This document shows positions 4,802-5,868 of a stretch of DNA of 5,868 bases, one piece after another. This DNA comes from Spirochaetaceae bacterium (GTDB taxonomy: Bacteria > Spirochaetota > Spirochaetia > Treponematales > Breznakiellaceae): the NCBI GenBank assembly GCA_031280705.1, contig JAITGJ010000077.1, positions 1 to 5,868 of the forward strand, in the 5' to 3' direction. Within the stretch, counting starts at the first letter, position 1, and every line of letters begins with the position of its first letter. The notes under the pieces are model-generated. The model had not been told where the DNA came from, made no database searches, and was given only the letters and a program-made list of their open reading frames with translations. The position numbers were made by a program, and so were the translations under genes.

Positions 4802-5868
4802 ATGAAACGCATGCGTACGTCTTCTTCTCATTTAATAAAAGCCATGTGCAAAGGTGTATGTGGCGCGGCGGCCCTGGCGGCGATAGTGTTCTTTGCCGGG
4901 TGCGCAAACCCCGCGGGTCCCGGTCCCGGGACCGGGACCGGTTCTGGGACCGATCCCGGTTCCGGCGGCGGGAGCGTAACCGCCGTTACGCTGAACAAAA
5001 CAAGCGCGGAAGTAGAAACCGGCGGAACGGTGGAGTTTGCCGCCGCCGTAAGCGGCACGGGCGATTACTCCGCGCTGGTGGACTGGACGCTCGACGGGGC
5101 GCTGGACCCGGACACGGCCCTTGCCGTTAGTTCGACAACGCGCCGCGTTACGCTGACCGTGGGCGCGGGCGAAACGCCGGGGGAACTGACCCTTACGGCG
5201 GCGTCCCGCGCGGACAGCGCCAAACGCGCGCGCGCCACGGTAACGGTGGTACGCGCCCTTGCGGGCATTGCCTGGTACGTTGCCGCGGATGGAGACGATG
5301 ACGCCGCGAACGGCGGCCGTTCCGCGGACGCGCCGTTCCAAACACTTGCGCGGGCGCTGGAAGATATAAAAGAAACCTACCTGTTCGATAGTGAGTGGCC
5401 CGGCAAGGGAACGGCGGACGCGATGCGGGCCTGTATCCATATTAAGGGTGAAATTACCGAAAATATGGGATCTTCCTCCTTTTTAATAGAAAGCTCTGCC
5501 GACAATGCCGGAGAATACCCGCCCATAGAACTGCGGGGGCTTGACCAGAACAGCCCGGGAACGCTCCGCGCACCATCAGGCAAGGGGGTACTCAAGGTTG
5601 CGTATAACACCGTATATTTGGGCCCCGATTTAACCCTGACCGGCTACAGTATGGAGACCGATGCCATCGGCTCCGGCCTTAATATAGGGGGCGGCGCCAC
5701 CGTGTACCTTGACGGCGCTAAAATCACGCTCATCAAAACGAGCGCGGAAGGCGCCGGCGTATATGTTCAGGGTGTTAGCGAGGCGCCGGCCGCGTTTATT
5801 ATGCGGAGCGGAGCCGTTATGGACAACGTATCAACAAGGACAACCGCAGGCTACGGCGGCGGCGGCGT
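4802..5868 (+). CDS. Surface lipoprotein, Ig-like plus right-handed beta-helix (3' partial)
   Basis: The frame stays open from ATG 4802 to the window edge (355 codons), so the C-terminus is missing. Residues 1-34 are a basic then hydrophobic lipoprotein signal ending in lipobox FFAGC, lipidated C34. A Gly/Pro/Thr linker (about 35-58) leads to an Ig-like/BIG-type domain (59-150) that opens with VTAVTLNKTSAEVETGGTVE. WYVAADGDDDAANGG (158-172), then APFQTLARAL (177-186), is the hallmark entry of parallel beta-helix proteins. Short repeats follow, such as GLNIGGGATVYLDGAKIT (292-309) and GVYVQG...FIMRSGAVMDN (319-342), the Gly-rich ladder of a right-handed beta-helix (pectate-lyase-like). Such proteins act at the cell surface in binding or degrading glycans; no catalytic residues can be assigned in the visible part. 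It is preceded by a 477-base leader with a C12 tract and hairpins. Confidence 0.85.
   Translation, partial: MKRMRTSSSHLIKAMCKGVCGAAALAAIVFFAGCANPAGPGPGTGTGSGTDPGSGGGSVTAVTLNKTSAEVETGGTVEFAAAVSGTGDYSALVDWTLDGALDPDTALAVSSTTRRVTLTVGAGETPGELTLTAASRADSAKRARATVTVVRALAGIAWYVAADGDDDAANGGRSADAPFQTLARALEDIKETYLFDSEWPGKGTADAMRACIHIKGEITENMGSSSFLIESSADNAGEYPPIELRGLDQNSPGTLRAPSGKGVLKVAYNTVYLGPDLTLTGYSMETDAIGSGLNIGGGATVYLDGAKITLIKTSAEGAGVYVQGVSEAPAAFIMRSGAVMDNVSTRTTAGYGGGG
4916..4939. repeat. 24-bp perfect palindrome encoding the lipoprotein linker
   Basis: GGTCCCGGTCCC (4916-4927) is followed at once by its exact reverse complement GGGACCGGGACC (4928-4939). It encodes the first part of the Gly/Pro/Thr linker just after the lipidated cysteine. 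It would form a very stable RNA hairpin about 115 bases into the coding region. Confidence 0.75.

Noticed and set aside
4393..4812. 139-codon minus-strand open frame through the leader
   Set aside because: The product is Arg/Gly-rich with no domain and crosses all the hairpins. It could be a repeat-derived frame, but nothing supports translation.
1..5868. CRISPR array, tRNA, rRNA or insertion sequence
   Set aside because: No regularly spaced repeats, tRNA cloverleaf, rRNA segment or transposase frame could be found by reading both strands.

Overview
The window looks like chromosomal DNA of a GC-rich spirochaete, most likely a Treponema-type organism such as those of insect guts. This is an inference. 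It rests on two lipoproteins with spirochaete-tolerant lipoboxes (VFLSC and FFAGC), a Gly/Pro/Thr linker after one lipobox, a right-handed beta-helix surface protein, and high GC with long antisense shadow frames. No taxonomic search was possible.

Positions 1-482 hold two overlooked minus-strand genes. The first encodes a 59-aa protein with a clean heptad pattern plus a hydrophobic segment (374 to 195). The second encodes a 31-aa single-span membrane peptide (193 to 98). They are one base apart, and the second gene's Shine-Dalgarno lies inside the end of the first. They are transcribed away from the hydratase gene, and candidate divergent promoters face outward from a 108-bp spacer. A 10-bp direct repeat touches both -10 boxes.

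Positions 483-2933 (+) encode an 816-aa aconitase-superfamily protein of the uncharacterised YbhJ-like hydratase type. All three [4Fe-4S] cysteines and most catalytic residues are present, but two active-site positions differ from classical aconitase. It converges on a minus-strand lipoprotein of beta-propeller-like character (2973-4184), with only 39 bp between the two stop codons and no visible terminator.

Positions 4185-4801 form a long intergenic region. It holds an 18-bp palindrome, a near-consensus sigma-70 promoter (TTGACA-N17-TACAGT), a 49-codon ORF containing a run of 12 cytosines, and three inverted repeats. It leads to a surface lipoprotein gene starting at 4802 and running off the right edge. 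The encoded protein has a lipoprotein signal, a Gly/Pro linker, an Ig-like domain and a beta-helix. The C tract in the leader of a predicted surface protein is a candidate phase-variation site. The whole leader may instead be a dispersed repeat or a structured RNA.

The genes do not form an obvious pathway. The most interesting items are the tiny two-gene membrane operon, the poly-C/hairpin leader, and the altered aconitase active site.
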